A stretch of 64,000 nucleotides of DNA from Vibrio sp. D404a (lineage in GTDB: Bacteria; Pseudomonadota; Gammaproteobacteria; Enterobacterales; Vibrionaceae), in the NCBI RefSeq assembly GCF_030248535.1, contig NZ_JAHGAJ010000043.1, positions 1-64,000 on the forward strand, written 5' to 3'. The notes beneath the pieces are model-generated. The model had not been told where the DNA came from and searched no databases. It saw nothing but the letters and a program-made list of their open reading frames with translations. Made by a program: the position numbers and the translations under genes. Below are positions 42,252 through 51,156 of the stretch, one piece after another. Within the stretch, counting starts at the first letter, position 1. Every line of letters begins with the position of its first letter.

Positions 42252-42923
42252 ATGGGTATTTTTTCTCGCTTTGCAGACATCGTAAATTCAAACATCAGCG
42301 CACTTCTCGACAAGGCTGAAGATCCAGAAAAAATGATTCGCCTTATCATCCAAGAGATGGAAGATACGCTAGTCGAAGTACGCACTAACTCAGCAAAAGC
42401 CATTGCGGACAAAAAAGAGTTGGCTCGTAAAGTTGAATCAATCGAGAACCAAATCTCTGATTGGCAACAAAAAGCGACGCTGGCGCTAACAAAGCAACGT
42501 GAAGATCTAGCAAGAGCGGCTCTAATCGAGAAGCAAAAACTAGAAGATGTCATCAAGAGCCTTCACACTGAGCAAACTCTGGTTGAAGAGACCATCGAGA
42601 AGTTAACCAGCGAAATTGGTAAGTTAGAAACCAAGATTGCAGAGACACGTGCAAAGCAGCAGGCTCTAGCGATTCGTAATACTGCAGCGAGCAACCGCCG
42701 TGATGTTCAAAGACACCTTCATTCAGGCAAAACCGATGAAGCAATGGCGAAATTCCAGCAAATGTCACGTAAAGTTGATGAACTTGAGGCAGAAGCGGAT
42801 CTGTATGCTAAAACAGGTAGTGCGAAATCCCTCGACCAAGAATTTGCTGAACTGCAAGCTCAAGACGAGATTGAAAAAGAGCTCGCAAAACTAAAAGAGC
42901 AAGTCGAAAACCGCGATAAATAA
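42252..42923 (+). CDS. pspA: Phage shock protein A
   Basis: PspA/IM30 family, 223 residues, almost entirely coiled coil. The amphipathic N-terminal helix MGIFSRFADIVNSNISALLD binds stressed membrane, and the early part binds PspF. AAGGAG sits just before the ATG. First gene of pspABC under sigma-54 and PspF control. Confidence 0.96.
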   Translation: MGIFSRFADIVNSNISALLDKAEDPEKMIRLIIQEMEDTLVEVRTNSAKAIADKKELARKVESIENQISDWQQKATLALTKQREDLARAALIEKQKLEDVIKSLHTEQTLVEETIEKLTSEIGKLETKIAETRAKQQALAIRNTAASNRRDVQRHLHSGKTDEAMAKFQQMSRKVDELEAEADLYAKTGSAKSLDQEFAELQAQDEIEKELAKLKEQVENRDK

Positions 42924-42937
42924 CCTAGGAGTTATCT

Positions 42938-43171
42938 ATGTCATCATTTCTAATAGCTGGCCCACTGATTGTCTTTCTGATTTTTGTTGCTCCGCTATGG
43001 TTATTTTTGCACTACCGCAGTAAGAAGAAGTCGAGCAACGGTTTATCGGAAACAGATTTACAACGCTTGCATACGCTGTCGCAACAGGCTGAGTCTATGC
43101 AAGAGCGTGTTAAAACCTTAGAGAAGATTCTAGACGCGGAGTCCCCAAGCTGGAGACGAACTTATGAGTAG
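42938..43171 (+). CDS. pspB: Phage shock protein B
   Basis: 77 residues with an N-terminal membrane helix (about 4-27), a basic segment and a cytoplasmic helix. Together with PspC it signals membrane stress to PspA. Overlaps pspC by 8 bases. Confidence 0.94.
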   Translation: MSSFLIAGPLIVFLIFVAPLWLFLHYRSKKKSSNGLSETDLQRLHTLSQQAESMQERVKTLEKILDAESPSWRRTYE

Positions 43172-43550
43172 AGAACTGTATCGAGACCCAATAAACGGCA
43201 AGTTGTCTGGTGTCTGTGCAGGCTTGGCAAACTACTTTGGGTTAGAAGTGTGGTTGGTTCGCATCATGGTGATCTCAGCGGCACTGTTGGGCGGCAGCTT
43301 CCTCGTGATTCTGGCTTACTTGGCAATGACCTTCATGCTAGAAAAGCAACCAAGGCATTATGTCGACGAATTAAAGTCAAAACAGGAGCACACCCTCAAG
43401 CAAAAACCGTGGGAGCAGGGGCAAACACCAGAGTCCCTTCTCAACACCTTAGAGGGTGATTTTGAAAAGTTAGAGCGCGATGTGCGCAATATCGAAGCGT
43501 ATGTCACATCCGATACTTTTAAAGTAAATCGCGCCTTTAAAAACATATAG
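43164..43550 (+). CDS. pspC: Phage shock protein C
   Basis: 128 residues. PspC domain (RDPINGKLSGVCAGLANYFGL) followed by a membrane helix (about 33-56) and a C-terminal helical domain. No pspD, pspE or pspG follows. A strong terminator ends the operon. Confidence 0.94.
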   Translation: MSRELYRDPINGKLSGVCAGLANYFGLEVWLVRIMVISAALLGGSFLVILAYLAMTFMLEKQPRHYVDELKSKQEHTLKQKPWEQGQTPESLLNTLEGDFEKLERDVRNIEAYVTSDTFKVNRAFKNI

Positions 43551-43572
43551 GTCGCCACACCTTTAATTGAAG

Positions 43573-43614
43573 ATAACGGCTTGGATGAATTCTATCCAAG
43601 CCGTTATTTTTTTT
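43573..43614 (+). terminator. pspABC terminator
   Basis: A 14-bp perfect stem (43573-43586 with 43594-43607), core ACGGCTTGGAT, then a run of eight T. Confidence 0.95.
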
Positions 43615-43708
43615 GGATATTTTCTCAAAAGAAATCCGGGCATTAACTGGTAAGTTAGATGCGATTCATCTATGTTAATAAAATATTTATAGATATGGAT
43701 GATCTCAA

Positions 43709-44743
43709 ATGTACAAAGCCTCCCTTGTCCTTGTGACAGCATTAGCAGGGCTGTCTGGGTGCGGTAAGGAGCTCCCTCCTGTCCCCGAACCCGAATCACG
43801 TCCAGCCAAACTCTTCACCGTTTCTGTAGGCAACAACTCTTTTAAACGCGATTTCCCAGCCACAACAGAAGCCGGTGACAAAGCCGTTCTAGCATTCCGA
43901 GTTCCCGGACTCTTACAAAGTATTGAGGTGAACGCAGGCCAGGAAGTTACCAAAGGTGATCCATTGGCGGTGCTAAACCCTGACGAATACCAACTTTTAG
44001 AGAAACAGGCGCGGGCGAACTATCTATTGGCTGATGTTCAATATGAGCGAGCAAAAAAACTGCGCAAAGACCGCGTCGTTTCTGAGCAAGACTTCGATGA
44101 AGCTAAAGCTAATCATAACTCCGCTAGAGCGGTTTTAGACCAGGCTCAAGCGAACCTTCGCTATACCACACTTGTTGCTCCATATGACGGTACGATTTCC
44201 ATTATCCCAGCTGAAAATCATGAATACATCGCGGCCAAAGAAGGGATCATGAACATCCAGACTAACCAGATCATGAAGGTAGTCTTTCTACTCCCTGACC
44301 AGTTAATTACTCGATATTCTGCCGGTTTTGAAACTGAAGCAAAGATGATCTTTGATGCCTTCCCTGACTATTCCTATCCGTTGACCTTCCAAGAGGTTGA
44401 TACGGAGGCTGACCCTAAAACGGGCTCATACAAAGTCACCATGGTAATGGAGCGTCCAAGTGATATCGGGATTTTGCCGGGCATGTCGGGTAACGTCTAC
44501 CTCTCTTCGAACCGTGGTGCGGCAACCAAGATCCCGACCGCTGCGATGATCTCAGAGAACGACAATACCTATGTATGGCGGGTTAACAATAACGGCATCG
44601 TTGAAAAAGTCGCGATTGTGATAGATGAGAAAAGACATATTGTGTCGGGCCTTAATGACGGTGACCGTATCGTGACGTCAGGTGTCAACGAATTGCAATC
44701 CGGCGAAAAAGTTCGCGAATGGGTTAAAGAGAGAGGTCTGTAA
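43709..44743 (+). CDS. RND efflux adaptor, first membrane fusion lipoprotein
   Basis: 344 residues. Lipobox GLSGC gives an acylated Cys18. HlyD/AcrA-like architecture: lipoyl halves around RVPGLLQSIEVNAGQEVTKGDPLAVL and RYTTLVAPYDGTISII, a short hairpin in between, then beta-barrel and membrane-proximal domains. It begins a three-gene operon that resembles VexIJK of V. cholerae, also next to psp as I recall. Substrates unknown. Confidence 0.9.
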   Translation: MYKASLVLVTALAGLSGCGKELPPVPEPESRPAKLFTVSVGNNSFKRDFPATTEAGDKAVLAFRVPGLLQSIEVNAGQEVTKGDPLAVLNPDEYQLLEKQARANYLLADVQYERAKKLRKDRVVSEQDFDEAKANHNSARAVLDQAQANLRYTTLVAPYDGTISIIPAENHEYIAAKEGIMNIQTNQIMKVVFLLPDQLITRYSAGFETEAKMIFDAFPDYSYPLTFQEVDTEADPKTGSYKVTMVMERPSDIGILPGMSGNVYLSSNRGAATKIPTAAMISENDNTYVWRVNNNGIVEKVAIVIDEKRHIVSGLNDGDRIVTSGVNELQSGEKVREWVKERGL

Positions 44744-44744
44744 T

Positions 44745-45830
44745 ATGAATAATCTAAAAAAGGTTGTTGGGCTCTCTTGTATCGCATTGCTAGCAGGTTG
44801 TGAGCGTGCCGTTGTGACTCCTGAAACTTATGTGCCTCTGGTCGGTGCGATGGAAGTGAAAGTGCTCGATTTTCACGATAAGTTGTATTTCCCTGCGGTG
44901 GCGAATGCAGCAGAAAAAGCGCGTTTGAGTTTTCGCGTTGCTGGAGAGATTAATAGGCTGACTGTTAAAGAAGGTGAGCGTGTTGAGAAAGGCGACATCA
45001 TTGCTGAGTTAGACCCAACCGATTACCAGTTAGAAGTGGATAATGCTCGCGCCCGCTACACGGTGGTGAACAACCAATACAAGCGTTCTAGCCCTTTGGT
45101 CAAGAAAGGCTTATTGGCAAAGTCGCAGTTCGATGAAATTGCCGCGCAACGTCAAATTGCGTTTTCTGAGTTGGAGCTGGCAAAACTGCGCCTGTCTTTC
45201 ACCAAGTTACGTGCACCAGTAGATGGCATCATTTCACGCGTCAGTGTTGACCAGTTTGAGAATATTCAAGTTGGGCAACAGATTGTCAATATTCACAGCG
45301 TTGAAGATGTTGAAGTCATTATCCAGCTACCTGACCGTATTTATGTGAATCAACCCACCGAAACTCTCGTTTCCGATATCCGCGCTCTGGTTCGTGTACC
45401 AAGTGGTAATGAGTATGAAGCAGGGATTAAAGAGTTCACAACAGAGCCAGATCCAAGTACTGGAACCTTTACAGTAACGCTGGCGCTGCCGATGCCAGCA
45501 GATGATTTAATTCTCGATGGCATGGCGGTGGAAGTGACCTCTTATGGACGAGATATCGGTCTTGAATTGAAAGCCGGTGTGCTTATCCCGATTGAGGCAG
45601 TATTTAATGCCGATGGGGATCCACTCGATAATAAAGACTCTTATGTGTGGGTGCTTAACGAAGACAACACAGTATCAAAACAGCAGATTGAACTCGGCAA
45701 GGCCAACCAAAAGACACTACAAGTTATCAAAGGTCTGGAGATTGGGCAGCGCATTGTAATAGCCGGCGTTTCAAAGCTAAGAGATGGGATGACAGTGGAC
45801 GTATTGTCTCAGGAGACGAATAATGAGTGA
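44745..45830 (+). CDS. RND efflux adaptor, second membrane fusion lipoprotein
   Basis: 361 residues. The frame is open from 44682 inside the previous gene, but ATG 44745, one base after its stop, gives a proper signal peptide with lipobox LLAGC (Cys19). Lipoyl halves: RVAGEINRLTVKEGERVEKGD and LSFTKLRAPVDGIISRV. It is clearly a diverged sister of the preceding adaptor, so the pump probably uses a mixed adaptor ring. Overlaps the pump gene by 8 bases. Confidence 0.9.
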   Translation: MNNLKKVVGLSCIALLAGCERAVVTPETYVPLVGAMEVKVLDFHDKLYFPAVANAAEKARLSFRVAGEINRLTVKEGERVEKGDIIAELDPTDYQLEVDNARARYTVVNNQYKRSSPLVKKGLLAKSQFDEIAAQRQIAFSELELAKLRLSFTKLRAPVDGIISRVSVDQFENIQVGQQIVNIHSVEDVEVIIQLPDRIYVNQPTETLVSDIRALVRVPSGNEYEAGIKEFTTEPDPSTGTFTVTLALPMPADDLILDGMAVEVTSYGRDIGLELKAGVLIPIEAVFNADGDPLDNKDSYVWVLNEDNTVSKQQIELGKANQKTLQVIKGLEIGQRIVIAGVSKLRDGMTVDVLSQETNNE

Positions 45831-48800
45831 AGTGAATAGCAAGCCTCAAAGCGACGATGAAGTAACGGGCGTTGCCGCCTATTTCATTCGCAATAAGGTG
45901 ATCAGTTGGATGCTATCCCTTATTTTCTTGATTGGTGGTGTTTCTGCCTTCTTTGGTTTGGGGCGTTTAGAAGACCCAGCCTTCACCATCAAAGATGCTA
46001 TGGTTGTTACCTCTTATCCGGGGGCTACGCCGCAACAAGTTGAAGAAGAGGTGACCTACCCACTTGAGAAAGCGATTCAGCAGCTGACTTATGTGGATGA
46101 GGTGAACTCGATTTCGAGTCGTGGTTTATCTCAAGTCACGGTGACCATGAAAAATAACTATGGCCCAGATGATCTTCCTCAGATCTGGGATGAATTGCGT
46201 CGTAAAGTCAATGACCTGAAGGGGCAATTGCCTCCGGGTGTAAACGACCCTCAAGTAATAGATGACTTTGGTGATGTGTACGGGATTTTACTTGCCGTTA
46301 CCGGTGAAGGGTACTCCTACCGAGAATTGCTTGATTATATTGACTATCTGCGTCGAGAATTAGAGCTGGTGGAAGGGGTGAGTAAGGTTTCGGTCTCTGG
46401 GGAGCAGCAAGAGCAAGTCTTTATCGAGATCTCGATGAAAAAGATCAGCTCCTTGGGTATTTCTCCCAATACGGTGTTTAACTTACTTTCCACCCAGAAT
46501 GTGGTTTCGGATGCTGGTGCGGTTCGAATTGGTGACGAATATATCCGTATTCACCCAACCGGCGAATTCGAAAATGTCGAACAGTTGGGCGACTTAATCT
46601 TAACCGAGGGAGACGCACAGGGTCTCATCTACCTAAAAGACGTAGCCGAAGTGAAGCGCGGCTACATCGAAGTACCAACCAATATCATTGGCTACAATGG
46701 CAAACTCGCGCTTAACTTGGGGATCTCCTTTGCACAAGGGGTTAACGTAGTGGCGGTGGGTGAAGCGTTCGACCGACGCCTTGCTGAGTTGAAATATCAA
46801 CAACCTGTCGGTATTGATATCTCCGAGGTATACAACCAGCCGAAAGAGGTGGATAAATCAGTTAGTGGCTTTGTGGTCAGTCTCGGTCAAGCGGTAGCTA
46901 TCGTAATTGTGGTACTGCTGTTCTTTATGGGACTGCGCTCGGGTTTGTTGATTGGTCTGATTCTGCTGCTCACCGTGTTTGGTACCTTCATTTTCATGCA
47001 GTACTTCAAGATTGATCTACAGCGTATCTCATTGGGGGCCTTGGTTATCGCACTGGGGATGCTGGTGGACAATGCCATTGTGGTGGTGGAAGGCATACTC
47101 ATAGGCACCCAAAAAGGCCGAACGCGTATGCAAGCCGCCACAGACATCGTTACCCAAACCAAATGGCCACTATTAGGGGCGACGGTGATAGCCGTAACAG
47201 CGTTTGCACCGATCGGTTTATCAGAAGATGCGACGGGTGAGTACTGTGGTACCTTGTTTACGGTTCTGCTGATTTCTCTGATGCTGAGTTGGTTCACCGC
47301 GATTTCTATCACGCCTTTCTTTGCAGACATCTTCTTTAGAGGACAAAAGCTGAGCGGAGAGGGTGAAGATAACGACCCATACAAAGGTATGGTGTTTGTT
47401 ATCTATAAGAAATTCTTAGAGTTTTGTATGAAACGCGCATGGTTGACGGTTGTTGTATTGATCGTTGGTCTTGGTGCGAGCGTGTATGGTTTTGGCTTTG
47501 TTAAGCAAGCTTTCTTCCCATCGTCGACGACACCGATGTTCCAAGTGGATGTTTGGATGCCAGAAGGTACGGATATCCGAGCAACCAACACTAAACTAAA
47601 AGTGTTGGAAAACTGGCTGTCTGAGCAAGAAGAGGTCGAACATATCACGACGACCGCCGGTAAGGGTTTACAACGTTTCATGCTGACGTACTCGCCAGAG
47701 AAGAGCTACAGTGCTTATGGTGAGATCACGACACGTGTGAAAAGTTATGAAGTGCTTGCTCCGCTGATGGTTCGCTTTAGAGAGTATGTGGACGCTAGCT
47801 TCCCTGAAATTAACTACAAGTTGAAGCAGATTGAACTTGGTCCTGGTGGCGGTGCGAAGATTGAAGCGCGCATTGTGGGTTCTGATCCAACCGTGCTGCG
47901 TTCTATTGCTGCGCAGGTGATGGACATTATGCACGCTGATCCGGGTGCCTTTAACGTTCGTCACGATTGGCGTGAAAGAACCAAGGTCTTAGAGCCTCAG
48001 TTCAATGAGAGCCAAGCGCGTCGTTACGGTATTACCAAATCCGATGTGGATGATTTCCTTGCGATGTCGTTCTCTGGTAAATCAATTGGTGTATATCGTG
48101 ACGGTACTACGCTGATGCCTATCGTGGCACGTCTCCCTGATGATGAGCGTATCGATATTCGTAATATCGAAGGGATGAAAATCTGGAGCCCAGCATTGAG
48201 CGAGTTTATCCCTTTGCAACAAGTGACTTTGGGTTATGAACTGCAATGGGAAGATCCACTTATCATTCGTAAGAACCGTAAGCGTATGCTGACGGTTTTT
48301 GCTGACCCCGATTTGCTAGGTGAAGAGACCGCTTCTACGCTTCAAAAACGCTTAATGCCAGAGATTGAAGCGATTGAGATGCCACCGGGTTATTCACTAG
48401 AGTGGGGTGGGGAATATGAGTCTTCTACTGACGCGCAAGCTTCACTGTTTACCACCATGCCATTGGGTTACCTGTTTATGTTCTTGATCACGGTATTCCT
48501 GTTCAACTCGGTCAAAGAGCCGTTGATCGTCTGGTGTACCGTACCGCTTGCCCTCATTGGTGTTACCACGGGCTTGCTGGCGCTTAATACGCCGTTTGGC
48601 TTTATGGCACTGCTTGGTTTCTTGAGTTTATCAGGCATGCTTTTGAAGAATGGTATCGTACTGCTCGATCAAATTGATATTGAAATGAAGTCAGGTAAAG
48701 ACCCATACGTTGCGGTAGTCGACGCGGCTTTAAGCCGTGTAAGACCAGTATGTATGGCTGCAATCACCACGATTCTGGGTATGATTCCGCTGCTTCCTGA

Positions 48801-48918
48801 TATCTTCTTCAAGCCGATGGCGGTAACCATCATGTTTGGTTTGGGTTTTGCAACCGTACTTACGCTAATCGTAGTGCCAGTTTTGTATCGCCTATTCCAC
48901 AAAATCAAAGTTGCCTAA
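45823..48918 (+). CDS. RND family efflux pump
   Basis: 1031 residues with the standard 12-helix plan and two large periplasmic loops (about 45-340 and 560-860). The proton-relay Asp region is ALGMLVDNAIVVVEGI in helix 4. Porter-domain sequence ATPQQVEEEVTYPLEKAIQQL is typical. Hydrophobe/amphiphile export is likely because no metal-pump Met cluster is apparent. No outer-membrane channel gene is in the operon, so a TolC-type partner would be needed. Terminator follows. Confidence 0.94.
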   Translation: MSEVNSKPQSDDEVTGVAAYFIRNKVISWMLSLIFLIGGVSAFFGLGRLEDPAFTIKDAMVVTSYPGATPQQVEEEVTYPLEKAIQQLTYVDEVNSISSRGLSQVTVTMKNNYGPDDLPQIWDELRRKVNDLKGQLPPGVNDPQVIDDFGDVYGILLAVTGEGYSYRELLDYIDYLRRELELVEGVSKVSVSGEQQEQVFIEISMKKISSLGISPNTVFNLLSTQNVVSDAGAVRIGDEYIRIHPTGEFENVEQLGDLILTEGDAQGLIYLKDVAEVKRGYIEVPTNIIGYNGKLALNLGISFAQGVNVVAVGEAFDRRLAELKYQQPVGIDISEVYNQPKEVDKSVSGFVVSLGQAVAIVIVVLLFFMGLRSGLLIGLILLLTVFGTFIFMQYFKIDLQRISLGALVIALGMLVDNAIVVVEGILIGTQKGRTRMQAATDIVTQTKWPLLGATVIAVTAFAPIGLSEDATGEYCGTLFTVLLISLMLSWFTAISITPFFADIFFRGQKLSGEGEDNDPYKGMVFVIYKKFLEFCMKRAWLTVVVLIVGLGASVYGFGFVKQAFFPSSTTPMFQVDVWMPEGTDIRATNTKLKVLENWLSEQEEVEHITTTAGKGLQRFMLTYSPEKSYSAYGEITTRVKSYEVLAPLMVRFREYVDASFPEINYKLKQIELGPGGGAKIEARIVGSDPTVLRSIAAQVMDIMHADPGAFNVRHDWRERTKVLEPQFNESQARRYGITKSDVDDFLAMSFSGKSIGVYRDGTTLMPIVARLPDDERIDIRNIEGMKIWSPALSEFIPLQQVTLGYELQWEDPLIIRKNRKRMLTVFADPDLLGEETASTLQKRLMPEIEAIEMPPGYSLEWGGEYESSTDAQASLFTTMPLGYLFMFLITVFLFNSVKEPLIVWCTVPLALIGVTTGLLALNTPFGFMALLGFLSLSGMLLKNGIVLLDQIDIEMKSGKDPYVAVVDAALSRVRPVCMAAITTILGMIPLLPDIFFKPMAVTIMFGLGFATVLTLIVVPVLYRLFHKIKVA

Positions 48919-48942
48919 CATTTTAGGTTGGAGTTAATCACT

Positions 48943-48973
48943 ATAGTGCCCCTAGCTGGGGCACTATTTGTTT
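48943..48973 (+). terminator. Terminator after the RND operon
   Basis: ATAGTGCCCC, loop TAGCT, GGGGCACTAT, then TTTGTTT. Confidence 0.88.
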
Positions 48974-49005
48974 GGTCGGCCGTTTGACCACACTGGAGAA
49001 GAATA

Positions 49006-49572
49006 ATGACATCACAACAAGCTGAACAGACCTGCGCATGGGCATTGAAACATGAACTGGAAAGGGAGTATCACGATAACGAGTGGGGCATTCCGGTTCA
49101 TGATGATAAGGTTCTGTTTGAGTTTATAACTCTTGAGGGAGCACAGGCTGGCTTAAGCTGGATTACCATCTTGAAAAAGAGAGAGGGCTACCGCGCTGCG
49201 TTTAAAGGATACGATTTAGAGGCACTGGCTGCGATGGATGAATCACATGTAGCCGGCATTATCGAACAGTACGATGTGGTGAAGCATAAAGGGAAAATTG
49301 CCTCTGTGTTTGGCAATGCTCGAGCAGCGTTAGAGTTGCAGAAAGAGTTCGGCTCAATTTCCAATGCACTGTGGCAATTTGTCGACCATCAAGTCGTGAT
49401 GAATCATTGGAAAGAGATGTCGGAAGTTCCGGCGTCAACCGAGCAGTCGAAGGCAATGAGCAAGTTTCTCAAGAAGCGCGGCTTTAAGTTTGTTGGAGAG
49501 ACGATCTGTTATGCGTTTATGCAAGCTGTAGGCATGGTAAACGACCATTTGGTTGATTGCCCAAAGAGGTAA
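49006..49572 (+). CDS. tag: DNA-3-methyladenine glycosylase I
   Basis: 188-residue HhH-superfamily base-excision enzyme that removes 3-methyladenine. Zinc snap residues are visible: Cys near the N-terminus in QTCAWAL and a His in EREYHDNEWG, with His and Cys in NDHLVDCP at the C-terminus. LEGAQAGLSWITILKKREGYR is the typical substrate-pocket region. GGAGAAGAATA precedes the ATG. Confidence 0.96.
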   Translation: MTSQQAEQTCAWALKHELEREYHDNEWGIPVHDDKVLFEFITLEGAQAGLSWITILKKREGYRAAFKGYDLEALAAMDESHVAGIIEQYDVVKHKGKIASVFGNARAALELQKEFGSISNALWQFVDHQVVMNHWKEMSEVPASTEQSKAMSKFLKKRGFKFVGETICYAFMQAVGMVNDHLVDCPKR

Positions 49573-49705
49573 CCAAATAGCTTGTTTGACACTAGGAAGG
49601 GGCATCACCAAACACAGCCTATTTAGTCTCTAGTGGAAAATGGACTAGTCTTTTCTATACTTTTCAATATTATATACGGCTGATGCGTAATATTTATAAA
49701 AGATT

Positions 49706-50617
49706 GTGAAAAGACAAAATTATCAAATATGTGAGGCCACCTATGATCCACTACGTAGGCAGTTTCACTTCAATGATGGTGAGGTTGAAACCCTTTCTCC
49801 ACTTGAAGGAAAAGTCTTCCTTTTCTTATTACAGAACCTAGGCGATTGTGTCGAACGCAGCGTACTTTTTAATGAATGCTGGGGGGATGTGATTGTCTCC
49901 GAGCAAGCGCTGACCAACGTTGTTTCAAAGCTGCGTAAAACGCTCGCCAAAGTAACCTGTGATTGTGCAACGATTCGAACGGTCAGCAAGACAGGCTACT
50001 TACTTGAGGTCTCATCACTAAAACCCAATGAGCTAGATAAGTCAGATGAGCCTTCAATTGGCACAGAAAACGCAAGCCAGAATGCAGATTTTGAGACTCA
50101 ATCGCAACCTACTCAATCACAGCAGTCTGAACAAACACCAGAACAATCCGCGACATCGAGTGTAAATCCAAAAACAGTGGCTTTAGAAGAGCAATCTCGT
50201 GGTTATCTCAATGTTGGATTTTTTGTGGCAGTCGCACTGTGCCTAGCGGTGGTGGTATTTAACTTGTATCGAACTTTTGACTCTTCATTGCCTTATTTCG
50301 TCGACAAGTCCAATTATAAATATAGCCAAGTAGATGGCAGTAACCATCACTATCTACATGTGGTGAGAGAGGGGCGTTACTCCATTGAAGAGTTAAAGCT
50401 TGTACTCGCGAGGCTGTTGCCAAAGCCATGCCAATTGAGTGTGTTTATGCGTATCTACCCATCGGTTGACTCACCGGACGACGATGCCTTGAGCCTGTTC
50501 ATACTTAATGGGAGTGGGCATTCGTTTAATTACTCTGCCTCTATCTTTGACCCCAAAACGTCCTTTGATTCGCTTTCAGAGTATGTAGTGACAAGAGATT
50601 ACCTATGCGGATTGTAA
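49706..50617 (+). CDS. ToxR/VtrA-type transmembrane transcriptional regulator
   Basis: 303 residues. The N-terminal OmpR/PhoB-type winged helix (about 5-103) includes LSPLEGKVFLFLLQN and the recognition region SEQALTNVVSKLRKTL, then TVSKTGYLL. A Gln/Ser/Pro linker (about 108-160) leads to one membrane helix (167-188) and a periplasmic alpha/beta domain (about 195-303) with two Cys (242 and 301) that could form a disulfide. It starts with GTG and has a poor ribosome site. The 3' end overlaps the next gene by 13 bases. No phosphoacceptor domain is present. This architecture matches ToxR, TcpP and VtrA; I cannot assign it to a named one. Confidence 0.88.
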   Translation: MKRQNYQICEATYDPLRRQFHFNDGEVETLSPLEGKVFLFLLQNLGDCVERSVLFNECWGDVIVSEQALTNVVSKLRKTLAKVTCDCATIRTVSKTGYLLEVSSLKPNELDKSDEPSIGTENASQNADFETQSQPTQSQQSEQTPEQSATSSVNPKTVALEEQSRGYLNVGFFVAVALCLAVVVFNLYRTFDSSLPYFVDKSNYKYSQVDGSNHHYLHVVREGRYSIEELKLVLARLLPKPCQLSVFMRIYPSVDSPDDDALSLFILNGSGHSFNYSASIFDPKTSFDSLSEYVVTRDYLCGL

Positions 50618-51075
50618 TATTAGTGGTGTTGATGTTGGTTGCAGGGATGAGCTTTACCCTAGATACAGAGTCTCTTTCTGGCACGCGTTGGCACTGTAAA
50701 ACCATGAAAACCGATTTTCTTTCTCAAGCCTATCAGCCCTATCAGTCTATGTATGAGAGGATGATCTTCACTTTTCAATCTGATGAAACGTTTAGCATCA
50801 AAGAGTTTGTCACCATAACTGGCAAAGACCAGTCGAGGCACGATGTCGAAAACCTATATAGCGGACACTATAAGAAGAGTGGCGATCACATCTCGGTGAC
50901 GGTTGATGATGTGCGCACCTTGGTAGAGCATCCAGACTTGGTGATCAACAAAGAGTATAGTGAGTATCAAGGTGTCACGATTGACTACAATTATCAGCTC
51001 AAAGATAACTTCCTCTATCTGTTTAATGACAGCCGCTCAGAGATATTTAACTCGACGTGTTATCAAGTGAATTAG
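50605..51075 (+). CDS. Small exported beta-rich protein, putative partner of the membrane regulator
   Basis: 156 residues: a hydrophobic N-terminal anchor or signal (2-16) and a predominantly beta body. GTRWHCKTMKT opens like a lipocalin-type barrel, and strands such as RMIFTFQSDETFSIKEFVTI, HYKKSGDHISVTVDD and DYNYQLKDNFLYLFN alternate. Two Cys (31 and 153) could join the ends. It overlaps the regulator gene, as VtrC does VtrA, and is translated by coupling. I do not recognise its family by sequence. Confidence 0.82.
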   Translation: MRIVILVVLMLVAGMSFTLDTESLSGTRWHCKTMKTDFLSQAYQPYQSMYERMIFTFQSDETFSIKEFVTITGKDQSRHDVENLYSGHYKKSGDHISVTVDDVRTLVEHPDLVINKEYSEYQGVTIDYNYQLKDNFLYLFNDSRSEIFNSTCYQVN

Positions 51076-51090
51076 TAGGCTTTCCGCACA

Positions 51091-51116
51091 AAAAAGGCAG
51101 CTCATTGGCTGCCTTC
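51091..51116. terminator. Bidirectional terminator between the regulator pair and metC
   Basis: AAGGCAGC (51094-51101), loop TCATTG, GCTGCCTT (51108-51115). The T-run is best on the minus strand (from the A-run at 51090-51095), serving metC. Confidence 0.85.
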
Positions 51117-51156
51117 TTCATTGGTTATCTCGGTATGCTCAATCTGAGCACTTCGA

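Noticed and set aside
46887..47384. 165-residue minus-strand frame inside the RND pump gene
   Set aside because: Antisense to conserved helices of the pump; Ser/Thr/Ile-rich shadow translation.
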